DNA from: Hydrogenobacter thermophilus TK-6
GTDB lineage: Bacteria > Aquificota > Aquificia > Aquificales > Aquificaceae
Direction: 5' to 3'
Length of the DNA stretch: 64,000 nt
Assembly: GCF_000010785.1 (NCBI RefSeq)
Contig: NC_013799.1
Span: 186,001-250,000 of the forward strand
The stretch's first letter is position 1; the number at the start of each line of letters is the position of its first letter. The translations under genes and the position numbers were made by a program. Under the pieces are notes generated by a model. That model was given only the letters and a program-made list of their open reading frames with translations, was not told the origin of the DNA and ran no database searches. This document shows, piece after piece, positions 43,656 through 52,270 of this stretch.

Positions 43656-45530
43656 TCAAAGTTCTATGCTTACCAGCATGCCAAATGGGACAGCAAGACC
43701 ATTCAAGAAGAGAGTGCCGGGTCTAAGGGAAGGGAGCACTCTAAGAAGCTCAAGCTGAGACTCCTCAAAGAACACAGAAACTGCATCAAGGTCATTTTTT
43801 GTGATTAGCCTGAAAATGGCTTGGGTATTGAGCTGGGACAAAACATACTTGCTTATGTTGGCGGGTCTTTGGGTGATGGCTATAAGACCAACTCCAAACT
43901 TTCTGCCTTCTAAAGCTATCCTTTTGGTCATAGTATAAGAGATGTTTTCCCTGCCAAAAGGAATGTCCAATGCTCCCCTTTCCGGTACAAAGTTGTGGGC
44001 TTCCTCAAGGACTATTATCCTCCTTTTGCCGTCAAGCCTTGAAAGTATGAAAATTTCCTTCATAAGAAGTCCCACTATGTTTATTCGTGCATCCAGATTT
44101 AGCACATCTTTTAGGTCATACAGGACAATATCCTTGTCCGAATACAGTCCCTTCTTTAGCATATGGTATATATCCACCTGATTTTTTATAGAGCTGTCCC
44201 CAAAGTCCCGCTTAAGTATGGTAAGAAAGTCTTCCACCTCGCTTCTCAGAGATGGTGGTGCAGACAAAAGAAGTAGCTCTTCTAAACTCTTTTCTTTGTA
44301 AGATATGAGTTCAAGGTCAGGCTTTAGGGACCTTCTGAGAGTCATAAAAAAAGTTTTCTCTTCCAAAGACCTTTCCCCTATGTCCACACCGTAAGACTTA
44401 AAAAGGTCTTTGAGATCATCCGTATGTATAGGAAAAAGTGTGTAAGGTAGTTTTATGTACTCTATCCTTTCCTTATCCACCATTAATTTTTCGTAATACT
44501 CCCCAAAAATATCAATGACAAAAAACTTAACCTCATCGCTTCCTAAATGCTCTATAAGCCTCCTGACGAAGGTAGTCTTTCCTGCACCTGTTGTGCCAAT
44601 AACCGCCATATGCATGCTGGATATCTTGGTAATATCAAGGTAAACATTAAGATTTGTATTTAGCAGTCTTCCCACATAAGCTTTTTTCTCCATAGGATAT
44701 CCAGAAAGGTTCATGCTCATGACTCTCTGCATATCTGGGTCTTCCTCTTCCATCTTGAAAAGTTGTGTGCCCACAGGAAGAGGTACCAGAGGTACTCCAA
44801 AGTAACTCTCCTTCTCTTCCTCCCTCACCTTTTTATACTCACACAAGACTCTGAGTTCACCTATCTTTACATCACCAATTTCATTGGCATATGCCTTTAC
44901 AAAGGCTAAAATCCAGTCCTTGTCCTTGTTTCTTCCAAGAAAAACTCCCTCATCAAGGCTCACAGTTTTTACTGAAGTTAACTTGCACAGCATGATACCT
45001 CTTTCGGTGGGAGTTTTTAGAAAGCACTGCTGTGGAATCTCTTCAAGAAGTAAAGCACGGGAAGAGAGAGAGTTTTCTGAAGATATGACTATTGCAACAG
45101 TATTGGGATTTAACTCTTCAGACTCTTTCTTTAGATTTTCATAGAGACTTAAAAGTTCCTCAATTTTTTCTGGCTGTGTAATCTCAACTACCGCTTCAAA
45201 GTTTTCCTGATGCGCTCCCGCATAGGTAAGATTAGCAGAACCAACAAAGGCTCTTCTGTCGTCAATTATCAAAAACTTGGCATGAAGTCTGGGATTTAGG
45301 TATATCCTTCCCCTTACGCTCCTTACAGCCCTGAACACCCTAAAGTCCGTAATTTCCATATCCTTTCTTTCACCAGCTCTTACAAAGACCTCCACCTTTA
45401 CGCCATCTTTTATACCTTTGAGCAGATTTTCAAGTATGTCCCCCTTTATCCACGCTGACACTATCTTAATGCTCTCTTGAGCAGATAGTGTTGCCTCCTC
45501 AAGCTTTTTTATAAGCTCCCCTTCTGTCAT
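43656..45530 (-). CDS. PLD nuclease-like domain fused to HerA/FtsK-type ATPase
   Basis: A 624-residue fusion. Residues 1-125 are a phospholipase-D-type domain with one HKD motif, LHAKFLIIDDRRAFVGSANL (His83, Lys85, Asp90, then GSAN), so a dimer would be needed for a full nuclease centre. A linker of about 130 residues follows. Residues 280-624 are a HerA-like hexameric ATPase with Walker A IGTTGAGKTTF (311-321), Walker B RRIIVLEEAHNFVPE, the segment GRKFGVGLIAITQRPANI, and a FRLITKNDLDAV tail. HerA partners with nucleases in archaeal end resection and in bacterial anti-phage systems. Here nuclease and motor are one chain. It overlaps the GNAT gene by 4 bases and ends against the TnpB fragment. 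Confidence 0.85.
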   Translation of the reverse strand: MTEGELIKKLEEATLSAQESIKIVSAWIKGDILENLLKGIKDGVKVEVFVRAGERKDMEITDFRVFRAVRSVRGRIYLNPRLHAKFLIIDDRRAFVGSANLTYAGAHQENFEAVVEITQPEKIEELLSLYENLKKESEELNPNTVAIVISSENSLSSRALLLEEIPQQCFLKTPTERGIMLCKLTSVKTVSLDEGVFLGRNKDKDWILAFVKAYANEIGDVKIGELRVLCEYKKVREEEKESYFGVPLVPLPVGTQLFKMEEEDPDMQRVMSMNLSGYPMEKKAYVGRLLNTNLNVYLDITKISSMHMAVIGTTGAGKTTFVRRLIEHLGSDEVKFFVIDIFGEYYEKLMVDKERIEYIKLPYTLFPIHTDDLKDLFKSYGVDIGERSLEEKTFFMTLRRSLKPDLELISYKEKSLEELLLLSAPPSLRSEVEDFLTILKRDFGDSSIKNQVDIYHMLKKGLYSDKDIVLYDLKDVLNLDARINIVGLLMKEIFILSRLDGKRRIIVLEEAHNFVPERGALDIPFGRENISYTMTKRIALEGRKFGVGLIAITQRPANISKYVLSQLNTQAIFRLITKNDLDAVSVFFEESQLELLRVLPSLRPGTLFLNGLAVPFGMLVSIEL

Positions 45531-46006
45531 AACTTCTTTACCATCCTTATCCAGTAATTAAACCTATCTTTGCTTTCAAATCCCAGCCATCTGTAAAAGT
45601 TTATAGCCTCGTAGTTTTCCTCACCTACCCAAAGTTCCGCAGTATCAAGCCCTCTACTTTTAAAGTACTCTATAACCTTCTCTACAAGAGCCTTTCCTAC
45701 ACCTTTGCTTCTATAGTCTGGAAGCACCACAAGCTCGTGAATAGCACCTACCACTTTACCCTCCCTCTTGCTAAACCAATTTCCGTCGCTGGCAACAAAG
45801 CCTATAATTTGCCCTTCATACTTTGCCACAAATATACCAGCCACATCACGCCTGAAGAGCCAGTTGAGATATGCTATCACATCATCTATGTGGGTGTAGG
45901 AGTACTCTTCAAGACCTTTGTAGCCTTTTAAGTAAACCTGCGCCAGCTCATGTATGTCCTTTTCCGAAGCTTTTTCTATAGAAAACTCCAAAGCTTGTTT
46001 CTTCAT
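45527..46006 (-). CDS. GNAT-family N-acetyltransferase
   Basis: A 159-residue acetyl-CoA-dependent acetyltransferase. The CoA-binding motif is ELVVLPDYRSKGVGKALVEKV (read as pieces), followed by AELWVGEENYEAINFYRWLGF, the C-terminal GNAT motif. The acceptor cannot be told; the form is similar to RimI-like and small-molecule acetylases. It overlaps lolA upstream and the PLD-HerA gene downstream by 4 bases each, so it is translationally coupled to both. Confidence 0.9.
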   Translation of the reverse strand: MKKQALEFSIEKASEKDIHELAQVYLKGYKGLEEYSYTHIDDVIAYLNWLFRRDVAGIFVAKYEGQIIGFVASDGNWFSKREGKVVGAIHELVVLPDYRSKGVGKALVEKVIEYFKSRGLDTAELWVGEENYEAINFYRWLGFESKDRFNYWIRMVKKL

Positions 46007-46605
46007 AACCTTTGCACCTTAACACCGCTGGGTAGCCTGATCCTAAATAGCTCTTCGGAGGGTGAAAAATTCTTACTTAAGCTCAAAAACTCCACTGTGG
46101 TGGTAGTACCATCTTTATCTTCCACCCTGATGCTTCTTATGTTAAGCTCTTCATCAAGTTCTACATAAACCCTATAAAAGTTATCGTCAATAACCTTTGG
46201 TTTAAGGACAAGTGTAGTGTTATTATCCCTTTTTATCTCTCCCACCTGGTCAAAGACCTCACTGATGGGCTTGGAAAGGAGGAAAAGTGCCTCAACCACT
46301 GCTGACCTGTTGTTTTCCACCTTGTCTATGATGGCGCTTTTTTCCTTAGGGTAGTAAAGGAGGATCTCTCTACCGTCTGATACTATCAGCATACGCTCTG
46401 GCTGTTCGTATTCTATTCTAAACTTACCACCCTTTTGCGCGTAGAAAAACCCTTTAGACACATCCGCTTTGGGATACCATGAATAAGAAACCTTCTGAAC
46501 AAAGGCAACCTTAAGGGTTTTTATCTCGCTGAGCTTCTTCTCCAGCATAGAAAAAGCCTGTCCCCAAGATATGATGGGTATTAATACCAGAAGCAGATAC
46601 CTCAT
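46003..46605 (-). CDS. lolA: LolA-like outer-membrane lipoprotein carrier
   Basis: A 200-residue periplasmic protein that carries lipoproteins across the periplasm. It has a short signal peptide (MRYLLLVLIPIISWGQAF) and the LolA pattern: LKVAFVQKVSYSW, GFFYAQKGGKFRIEYEQPER, VSDGREILLYYPKEKSAI, and a hydrophobic half-barrel with GVKVQRL at the end. Length is normal. It overlaps the M28 peptidase and GNAT genes. It fits with lptD and lptB as part of outer-membrane biogenesis in this window. Confidence 0.85.
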   Translation of the reverse strand: MRYLLLVLIPIISWGQAFSMLEKKLSEIKTLKVAFVQKVSYSWYPKADVSKGFFYAQKGGKFRIEYEQPERMLIVSDGREILLYYPKEKSAIIDKVENNRSAVVEALFLLSKPISEVFDQVGEIKRDNNTTLVLKPKVIDDNFYRVYVELDEELNIRSIRVEDKDGTTTTVEFLSLSKNFSPSEELFRIRLPSGVKVQRL

Positions 46606-47681
46606 AGTTTGTGAAACCTCCTCAAAAAGGATAAGATAAGCTCATACCACATACGGACAATATCCCAATTTACCGCCTCCAAGTTATCATAAAAGGTGTG
46701 CCTTATGGTAAAGGGATTGGAGCTCAAAAACAAGGTTTGCACCCCCACCTTTTTGAAAGGTATGTGATCGCTCTTGGCTCTTGGAGAACTTCTGAAATCT
46801 ATGGATACTTTCATGTCCTGAAGGTGTCTTAAAAACATATCCATAAGTCTATCACCGTTGTAGCCCTCCGCATCTTTGTATATGACCGCCGGATGTTGCC
46901 AACCGATGGCGTCTATGTTTATGCAGTAATAAGCATGTTTTATACCCTTGCCTACATGAAACTTGGCACCTTCAAGACCAAGCTCTTCCGCATCCGTCAA
47001 AAGAAATCTCACTCTGTAAGGTAGGTGGTAATTTCTTCTTAGCTCATCCGCCATAAAAAGAAGCAGAAGAAAACCTACTCCGTTGTCTATGGCTCCAAAC
47101 ACATAAGGTTTTGTATCCATGTGGGCAACCATGTATATAATTGGTCCTCTGCCTATATCAAAGACGATATTACTGCAAAGGATGCTTTCCTTCTTAGTCT
47201 CTATGGTGAGTTTTATGTATGCATCCTCTACAAGCTGAATGCTTTCTTTTTTCACATTCACAAGGGGGAACTCCTCATCAACGTTACCGTAATAATGGAC
47301 ATTTAAAGTCTCCAGATATGTTATGCCAGCCTTTATACCCCTCTCTCTGAGAGAAGGAAGTTTTGACCTTTCTTCTGATATACCAAGCAGGATTATATCA
47401 CCCTCCAGAGGATCCCTCTTTACGTATCCTTCATACTCTCCCTTTGGACTTCCCACATACGGCACGCAGGGGATGGTTGTGTTGTTTACTTGAATGGTAG
47501 CTTTTATGGGAAGGGACTTCTCTATTTGGAAAAACTCCTCCCGGTAGGTTATACCTTTCTCCCTGAGAAACTTTTTTATCTTCTCCTTTGTTAGTTTGTT
47601 TCCTTCGCTCCCGGCCAGCCTGTTTAGTTTTAGAAGATCCTCTGCTGTACGCTGAAGCTCTTCAAAGGTTTCACTTCTCAT
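46602..47681 (-). CDS. M28-family zinc metallopeptidase
   Basis: A 359-residue aminopeptidase-type enzyme. Metal ligands are in MVAHMDTKPYVFGAIDNGVG (His and Asp, with a second Asp) and TDAEELGLEGAKF (the catalytic Glu pair), and a later ligand in RAKSDHIPFKKVG. No signal peptide is evident, so it may act in the cytoplasm. The gene begins inside the 3' end of ilvE (11-base overlap) and overlaps lolA by 4 bases. Substrate is unknown; peptides released in protein turnover are likely. Confidence 0.88.
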   Translation of the reverse strand: MRSETFEELQRTAEDLLKLNRLAGSEGNKLTKEKIKKFLREKGITYREEFFQIEKSLPIKATIQVNNTTIPCVPYVGSPKGEYEGYVKRDPLEGDIILLGISEERSKLPSLRERGIKAGITYLETLNVHYYGNVDEEFPLVNVKKESIQLVEDAYIKLTIETKKESILCSNIVFDIGRGPIIYMVAHMDTKPYVFGAIDNGVGFLLLLFMADELRRNYHLPYRVRFLLTDAEELGLEGAKFHVGKGIKHAYYCINIDAIGWQHPAVIYKDAEGYNGDRLMDMFLRHLQDMKVSIDFRSSPRAKSDHIPFKKVGVQTLFLSSNPFTIRHTFYDNLEAVNWDIVRMWYELILSFLRRFHKL

Positions 47682-48588
47682 AAACGGGTGTAAGCCAAAC
47701 TTTGTATCGTTCTATATTTCCTCTTACCGCATTAAAGTAAAGCTCTTGAAGTTCCTTTGTCATAGGTCCCACCTTCCCATCACCCACTTTTCTGTTATCC
47801 ACTTCTACTATGGGTGTTACCTCTGCTGCAGTTCCTGTCATGAAAAGTTCGTCAGCGGTGTAAAGCTCGCTTCTGGCAACAGGTCTTTCTTCAACCTCCA
47901 CCACAAGCTCTTTTTGGAGGAGTTTTATGATGGCGCTCCTTGTTATCCCTTCAAGGATGTGCTCCGAATAAGAGGGAGTTATAGCCTTTCTACCTCTTAT
48001 GAGAAAGATGTTTTCTCCAGAACCTTCTGCTACAAAACCGTGCTGATTTAACATTATAGCTTCATCGTAGCCAGCCAGCAATGCTTCTGTTTTGGCAAGG
48101 GCACTGTTTACATACGCACCTGCAACTTTCCACCTTGAAGGTATAGAGTTGTCGTCATTCCTCCTCCAAGAGGACACCTTAACCTTTATACCTTCCGAAG
48201 TATCCAAATACCTTCCAAAGTTATAAGTGTATATGGCTACTTCGGGAGTAAATCCTAACAGCTTTGGCGTGAGGGCAAGGTCCTTAAAATAAGCTATGGG
48301 TCTTATATAGACATCCCACTTTATTTCACTTTTTCTCAGTATTTCCTTTGTGATCTCCACAAGCTCATCCACTGTATAGGGAATCTCCATAAACATGGCT
48401 TTTGCATTTTTGAGAAGCCTAAGATAGTGTTCTCTTGCAAAGAGAATGTAAAGCTGCTGCTCCTTCTCGTTCCAGTAAGCTCTTATCCCTTCAAAGACTG
48501 CCGTTCCATAGTGGAAGGAGTTGGTCTTTATGTTTATGTTTGCCTCTTCCACGGGGACTATCCTTCCCTCAAAAAAGGCGTATTCCAT
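47671..48588 (-). CDS. ilvE: IlvE, branched-chain amino-acid aminotransferase
   Basis: A 305-residue fold-type IV PLP enzyme for the last step of valine, leucine and isoleucine synthesis. Segments include NSFHYGTAVFEGIRAYWNE near the N-terminus, YIRPIAYF, WKVAGAYVNSALAKTEALLAGYDEAIMLN (read in pieces, with the PLP-binding Lys), VAEGSGENIFLIR and ELFMTGTAAEVTPI. Length is typical of the bacterial type. It starts the ilvE-M28-lolA-GNAT-PLD/HerA chain of overlapping genes. Confidence 0.95.
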   Translation of the reverse strand: MEYAFFEGRIVPVEEANINIKTNSFHYGTAVFEGIRAYWNEKEQQLYILFAREHYLRLLKNAKAMFMEIPYTVDELVEITKEILRKSEIKWDVYIRPIAYFKDLALTPKLLGFTPEVAIYTYNFGRYLDTSEGIKVKVSSWRRNDDNSIPSRWKVAGAYVNSALAKTEALLAGYDEAIMLNQHGFVAEGSGENIFLIRGRKAITPSYSEHILEGITRSAIIKLLQKELVVEVEERPVARSELYTADELFMTGTAAEVTPIVEVDNRKVGDGKVGPMTKELQELYFNAVRGNIERYKVWLTPVYEK

Positions 48589-48636
48589 AAAAATCTATTA
48601 TATCACTCACTTTACGAGAGGGATTAATTTATTCCT

Positions 48637-49431
48637 ATGAAGATAAAAAGACCTAATGTAGCAGGCATTTTCTATCCTTCAGATCCCAAAAAGTTGAGAG
48701 ATACAGTATTGGCTTTACTGAAAAATTCCAAGCTTTTCCCACTAAAGCCTGTAGGGCTTGTTGCACCTCATGCAGGTTATACTTATTCAGGCGCTGTTGC
48801 TGGAGCTGTTTACAAACAATTGGAAAACCTTGATCTCTCAAAGGACTGGATGGTTGTTATTATAGCACCTAGCCACTACTTTTTCTTTGAAGGTATCACT
48901 TTTGGAAGCTACCAAGCCTTTGAAACACCTTTGGGACAGGTGGAGGTAGACAGAAAGGCAATAGAAAGGTTTATTGACACAAGGAAAAGTTTAAGAGTTA
49001 GCTTTAGTGATATACCTTATGATAAAGAGCATTCCTTAGAAGTGCAACTCCCCTTCTTGCAAGTACTTCTAAAAAGTTTCCGCTTAGTGCCTGTATTGTA
49101 CAGCGATGCCAAACCTGAGGAAATAAAGGAAGTTCTTAACTTTTTTGAAGGAGAAAACACCCTTTTTGTTGTGAGCTCAGACCTTAGCCACTACCATTCG
49201 GAAAACACTGCAAGGTACAAAGATAGCTTTTGTCATGCAGGCATTGAAAGCCTGGATGTAAAACTATTAGGTAGATGCGAAGCATGCGGTATAACAGGTA
49301 TAACTGGAGCTATCTTCTACGCAAGGGAGAGAAATCTTAAGGGTAAACTCATAGATTACAAAACATCTGGGGAGGTTAGCGAGGAAAGGCACCGGGTGGT
49401 GGGCTACGGTGGCTACATTTTCACTTCATAA
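48637..49431 (+). CDS. Memo-like protein (AmmeMemoRadiSam system protein B)
   Basis: A 264-residue protein of the MEMO1 family, an enzyme-like fold related to nonhaem-iron dioxygenases. Markers are RPNVAGIFYPSDPKKL, VGLVAPHAGYTYSGAVAG with a conserved His, IIAPSHYFFF, KEHSLEVQLPFLQ, FVVSSDLSHYH, and GITGAIFYARER. In many bacteria this protein is encoded with an AMMECR1 protein and a radical-SAM protein (together AmmeMemoRadiSam), neither of which is adjacent here. Function is unknown. It is divergent from ilvE and overlaps sppA by 11 bases tail to tail. Confidence 0.9.
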   Translation: MKIKRPNVAGIFYPSDPKKLRDTVLALLKNSKLFPLKPVGLVAPHAGYTYSGAVAGAVYKQLENLDLSKDWMVVIIAPSHYFFFEGITFGSYQAFETPLGQVEVDRKAIERFIDTRKSLRVSFSDIPYDKEHSLEVQLPFLQVLLKSFRLVPVLYSDAKPEEIKEVLNFFEGENTLFVVSSDLSHYHSENTARYKDSFCHAGIESLDVKLLGRCEACGITGITGAIFYARERNLKGKLIDYKTSGEVSEERHRVVGYGGYIFTS

Positions 49432-50257
49432 GGTAGTAAATCATCGTTGGATAGTAATTGAGATCAAAGCTGGGAAGCTTCGCACCCAAAAGTCTTCTTA
49501 GAAAACTTTTCCTCTCCTCCATATAAAAGACTCTTGCTTCTTTTACTCCTGCAAGTTCTTTAGCTTTGTCAATAGCATCTTCAATATTGCCAAGTCCATC
49601 TACAAGACCCACCTTTTGAGCCATAAGGCCAGTCATTATTCTACCGTCTGCAATACTTCTGAGCTCATCCTCGCTTATCTTCTTTGACCTATACTTTAGT
49701 ATAGAAGACAGAAATTGTCCGTAGGCATCGTCTATAGTTTTCTTCAGATACTCCCTCTCTTCATCTGTAAGCTCCCTAAAAGGTGAAAGTGTGTCTTTAA
49801 ACTTACCCGTTTTTATTGCGGTAGCCTTTACGCCTAAGCGACTCAGAAGTTCCCTGTAATCTATGTGCTCTATGATCACTCCTATGCTACCTGTTATAGT
49901 GCCAGGATTTGCGTATATGTAATCTGCTGGTACTGATATGTAGTATCCTCCCGATGCTGCCACATTTCCCATAGAAACCACAAGGGGCTTCTTGCTGTCT
50001 TTGAACCTCTCTAAAGCCCTGTATATCTCTTGAGAAGCTCCTACCGAACCACCCGGACTGTCAACTCTCAAAACGAGAGCTTTTATGCTATCGTCTTTTT
50101 TGGCTTTCTCTATCTTTTTTATAACAGGTTCAGCATCAATTATTATACCCTCCACTTTTAAAACCGCTATCCTATTGCCTACGGGGATCCTTGACAGAAG
50201 ACTTCCTATCACCATTACACTCACCAAAAGAATCAATACTAATATAAATCTTTTCAT
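49421..50257 (-). CDS. sppA: SppA, signal peptide peptidase (short form)
   Basis: A 278-residue membrane-bound serine protease that degrades cleaved signal peptides. It has one N-terminal membrane helix (residues 3-22). The catalytic Ser is in VSMGNVAASGGYYISV, and the catalytic Lys in VKATAIKTGKFKDTLSPFRE. LRVDSPGGSVGASQEIYRAL is the S49-family core. The single-domain size is that of the short SppA form. A GGGAGG site precedes the ATG. Confidence 0.95.
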   Translation of the reverse strand: MKRFILVLILLVSVMVIGSLLSRIPVGNRIAVLKVEGIIIDAEPVIKKIEKAKKDDSIKALVLRVDSPGGSVGASQEIYRALERFKDSKKPLVVSMGNVAASGGYYISVPADYIYANPGTITGSIGVIIEHIDYRELLSRLGVKATAIKTGKFKDTLSPFRELTDEEREYLKKTIDDAYGQFLSSILKYRSKKISEDELRSIADGRIMTGLMAQKVGLVDGLGNIEDAIDKAKELAGVKEARVFYMEERKSFLRRLLGAKLPSFDLNYYPTMIYYLMK

Positions 50258-50289
50258 CCCAGCCTCCCAGTATTATAATATTATACAAC

Positions 50290-50318
50290 TTGACAATGCA
50301 TAAGTAATTACTTACTAT
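50290..50318 (+). promoter_or_regulatory. Promoter with a 14-base palindrome in its spacer
   Basis: TTGACA (50290-50295), a 17-base spacer, and TACTAT (50313-50318) form a good promoter. The predicted start of transcription is next to the ATG at 50326. The spacer contains the perfect palindrome TAAGTAATTACTTA (50301-50314), ideally placed for a repressor. Confidence 0.6.
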
Positions 50319-50325
50319 TTAACTT

Positions 50326-51459
50326 ATGTTTTATGTATCAAAGGTGAGTCCTTTTTTCTTTGCACTTGCAGTTGTAGACCTCTTTATTTCGTTAGTTTAC
50401 AAGTCCCTAAATGCTGACATGACGGCAGTATGGTTCTTGGTAGTTTTTGGTTTTGTAGCCCACACTATAATGTCTGCCATGTATCAGCTCGTTCCCAACT
50501 CTCAGAGCAGACCCATAAGGTTTCCCTTTCTTTCTTACCTTGTCTTCTCTCTGAGCCTTATCTGTTCACTACTCTTTTATGCAAGACAGTTTTATTATGT
50601 TGGCTACATTTACGCCTTGGCATCGCTTGTTTTTTCTCTTCACATGGTTTTGTCCATAAAAAACTGGCAACCTATAACTGTGAAGTTCCTTGGTCTGGCT
50701 GTGTTTTACTTCTTGCTGTCTTCTGTGTTTTTGATGCTTTCAGAGCTTGACTATCTTCCCCTTCCGCTTGCTGTCCACACTCTTACGCTGGGTCTTATGT
50801 TAAATGCTGTTATGGGTGTACAGCTGGCTTGGATTCCTATGCTCTACATGGAGCCTCTTAATGTCAAGTACGGAAAGTATCTTTTTTACTCAAGTCTGCT
50901 GGCTTTGCCTCCATTCCTCCTTTCCTTTTACACGCTAAACTACAGGCTTACAGCCTACCTGAGCATCTTACCGCTGACAGTAGTTGCTTACTTTCTCTGG
51001 ATAATCTACTCAGTATTCTCAGGCAGGCGCATGCCTAAGGAGATCCCTCTTGTGGTGAGATACTTTATACTGGCCATGATATTTCTTCCTTTTGGCATGC
51101 TGTTAGGTAGCCTTATGGCTTCGGAAAATCTGGTATCTTTCATAGTTAGGATTCATGTGGACCTTCTTGTTTACGGCTTTACCGCCATCACCATCATGGG
51201 TGGTATTGCACACCTTTACCCTCGTATAATTTATGGCTGGAAGCAGTCAGAAGGTGTAAGCATACAGGAGCTTGTGGATGAGCCCCTTCTTAGAAAGCTC
51301 CTTCCCTTTGTGCCTGTGAGCGTAGCCTGGATGGTCTTTTGCGATGCGATGGGAGGTTTTCTCCTTCACATATCCACCTTACCTTATGCAGTTTTGTGGA
51401 CTCTCTTTTTCAAAGCTGTGCTTTTGAAGCCTTTCCTAAAGAGAAAAGTCAGCACCTAA
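50326..51459 (+). CDS. Polytopic membrane protein resembling heme-copper oxidase subunit I or NnrS
   Basis: A 377-residue protein with about ten to twelve membrane helices. Histidines occur in helical positions typical of haem or copper binding: GFVAHTIMSAMYQLVP, VFSLHMVLSIKN, PLAVHTLTLGLMLNAVMG, and RIHVDLLVYGFTAITIMGGI ending AHLYPRI. The last resembles the tail of COX1-like and NnrS-like proteins, but the full six-histidine arrangement of a catalytic oxidase is not obvious. It might bind haem and take part in nitric-oxide or quinol chemistry. It overlaps the 3' end of lptB by 24 bases. A promoter with an operator-like palindrome sits directly before it. Confidence 0.6.
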   Translation: MFYVSKVSPFFFALAVVDLFISLVYKSLNADMTAVWFLVVFGFVAHTIMSAMYQLVPNSQSRPIRFPFLSYLVFSLSLICSLLFYARQFYYVGYIYALASLVFSLHMVLSIKNWQPITVKFLGLAVFYFLLSSVFLMLSELDYLPLPLAVHTLTLGLMLNAVMGVQLAWIPMLYMEPLNVKYGKYLFYSSLLALPPFLLSFYTLNYRLTAYLSILPLTVVAYFLWIIYSVFSGRRMPKEIPLVVRYFILAMIFLPFGMLLGSLMASENLVSFIVRIHVDLLVYGFTAITIMGGIAHLYPRIIYGWKQSEGVSIQELVDEPLLRKLLPFVPVSVAWMVFCDAMGGFLLHISTLPYAVLWTLFFKAVLLKPFLKRKVST

Positions 51460-52146
51460 GTATACTTCCCTCACTTCCTTTTTAGCTATAACCTCCTCGG
51501 GTGTTCCCTCCGCCAGTATGCTTCCCTCAGATATAATATAAACTCTGTCCACTATCTTTATAGTTTCCCTGACATTGTGGTCAGTTATAAGCACACCTAT
51601 GTTTTGAGATTTGAGGTTTTTTATCATAAGCTTTATATCCGCCACCAGTATGGGGTCAATACCTGCAAAAGGTTCATCAAAGAGTATGTACTTGGGTCTG
51701 GGTATGAGAGACCTTGCTATCTCAAGCCTTCTCTTTTGCCCACCTGATATGTATCTTGCCTTTGTGTCTTTAACCTCATAGAGTCCAAAATCCGTAAGAA
51801 GCTCCTCCGCTCTTGCCATTCTTGAGCTTTTGCTTTCCTCAAAAAACTCAAGAAAGATAAGCAGGTTCTCAAGCACTGTAAGGTCTTCAAAAAGAGTGTG
51901 TTCCTGAGGAAGAAAAGCTATACCCTCTCTTGCCCTTTTGTGAGCTGGCATGTGAGTGATATCTTTACCGTCAAGGAATATGCTACCTTCATCAACGGAT
52001 GTAAAGCCTACCAGACAGTTAAACAGCGTAGTTTTACCAGCCCCGTTGGGTCCCAGCAGTCCTACAATATGCCCTTTATCTATACTTATGTTTATATCTT
52101 TGAGGACTTCTCTACCTTTATAGCTCTTTTTTACACTATGCGCCAT
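51436..52146 (-). CDS. lptB: LptB, ATPase of the LPS export ABC transporter
   Basis: A 236-residue ABC ATPase. Walker A is LLGPNGAGKTTLFNCL, the signature SGGQKRRLEIARSL, Walker B YILFDEPFAGIDP, and the switch LITDHNVRETI, a string typical of LptB. Family length is about 240. It energises movement of LPS through LptFG, LptC and LptA to LptD, which is at 40560. I chose MAHSVKKSYKGREVL at 52146; two residues more are possible. It is divergent from the TonB receptor gene. Confidence 0.93.
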   Translation of the reverse strand: MAHSVKKSYKGREVLKDINISIDKGHIVGLLGPNGAGKTTLFNCLVGFTSVDEGSIFLDGKDITHMPAHKRAREGIAFLPQEHTLFEDLTVLENLLIFLEFFEESKSSRMARAEELLTDFGLYEVKDTKARYISGGQKRRLEIARSLIPRPKYILFDEPFAGIDPILVADIKLMIKNLKSQNIGVLITDHNVRETIKIVDRVYIISEGSILAEGTPEEVIAKKEVREVYLGADFSL

Positions 52147-52239
52147 CAACATCTTTGATCATTTTACAGTAAAGCTGAGCGTAATCATTTTATTCACATT
52201 CACGATATATTCACTTTAAAATTTCCTTACTTTTCATGT

Positions 52240-52245
52240 TATAAT
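52240..52245 (+). promoter_or_regulatory. -10 box upstream of the TonB-dependent receptor
   Basis: TATAAT lies inside the near-palindrome ATGTTATAATATCAT, about 25 bases before the ATG. An operator overlapping the -10 box is possible, and iron control (Fur) would be usual for such a gene, but the match to a Fur box is poor. An AGGAGG site follows before the start. Confidence 0.4.
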
Positions 52246-52270
52246 ATCATAAAATTTCAGGAGGATGGAC

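Noticed and set aside
50326-51459. Catalytic subunit of a cbb3 or NO reductase
   Set aside because: I do not see the full set of six metal-binding histidines or the other subunits, so only a distant resemblance is claimed.
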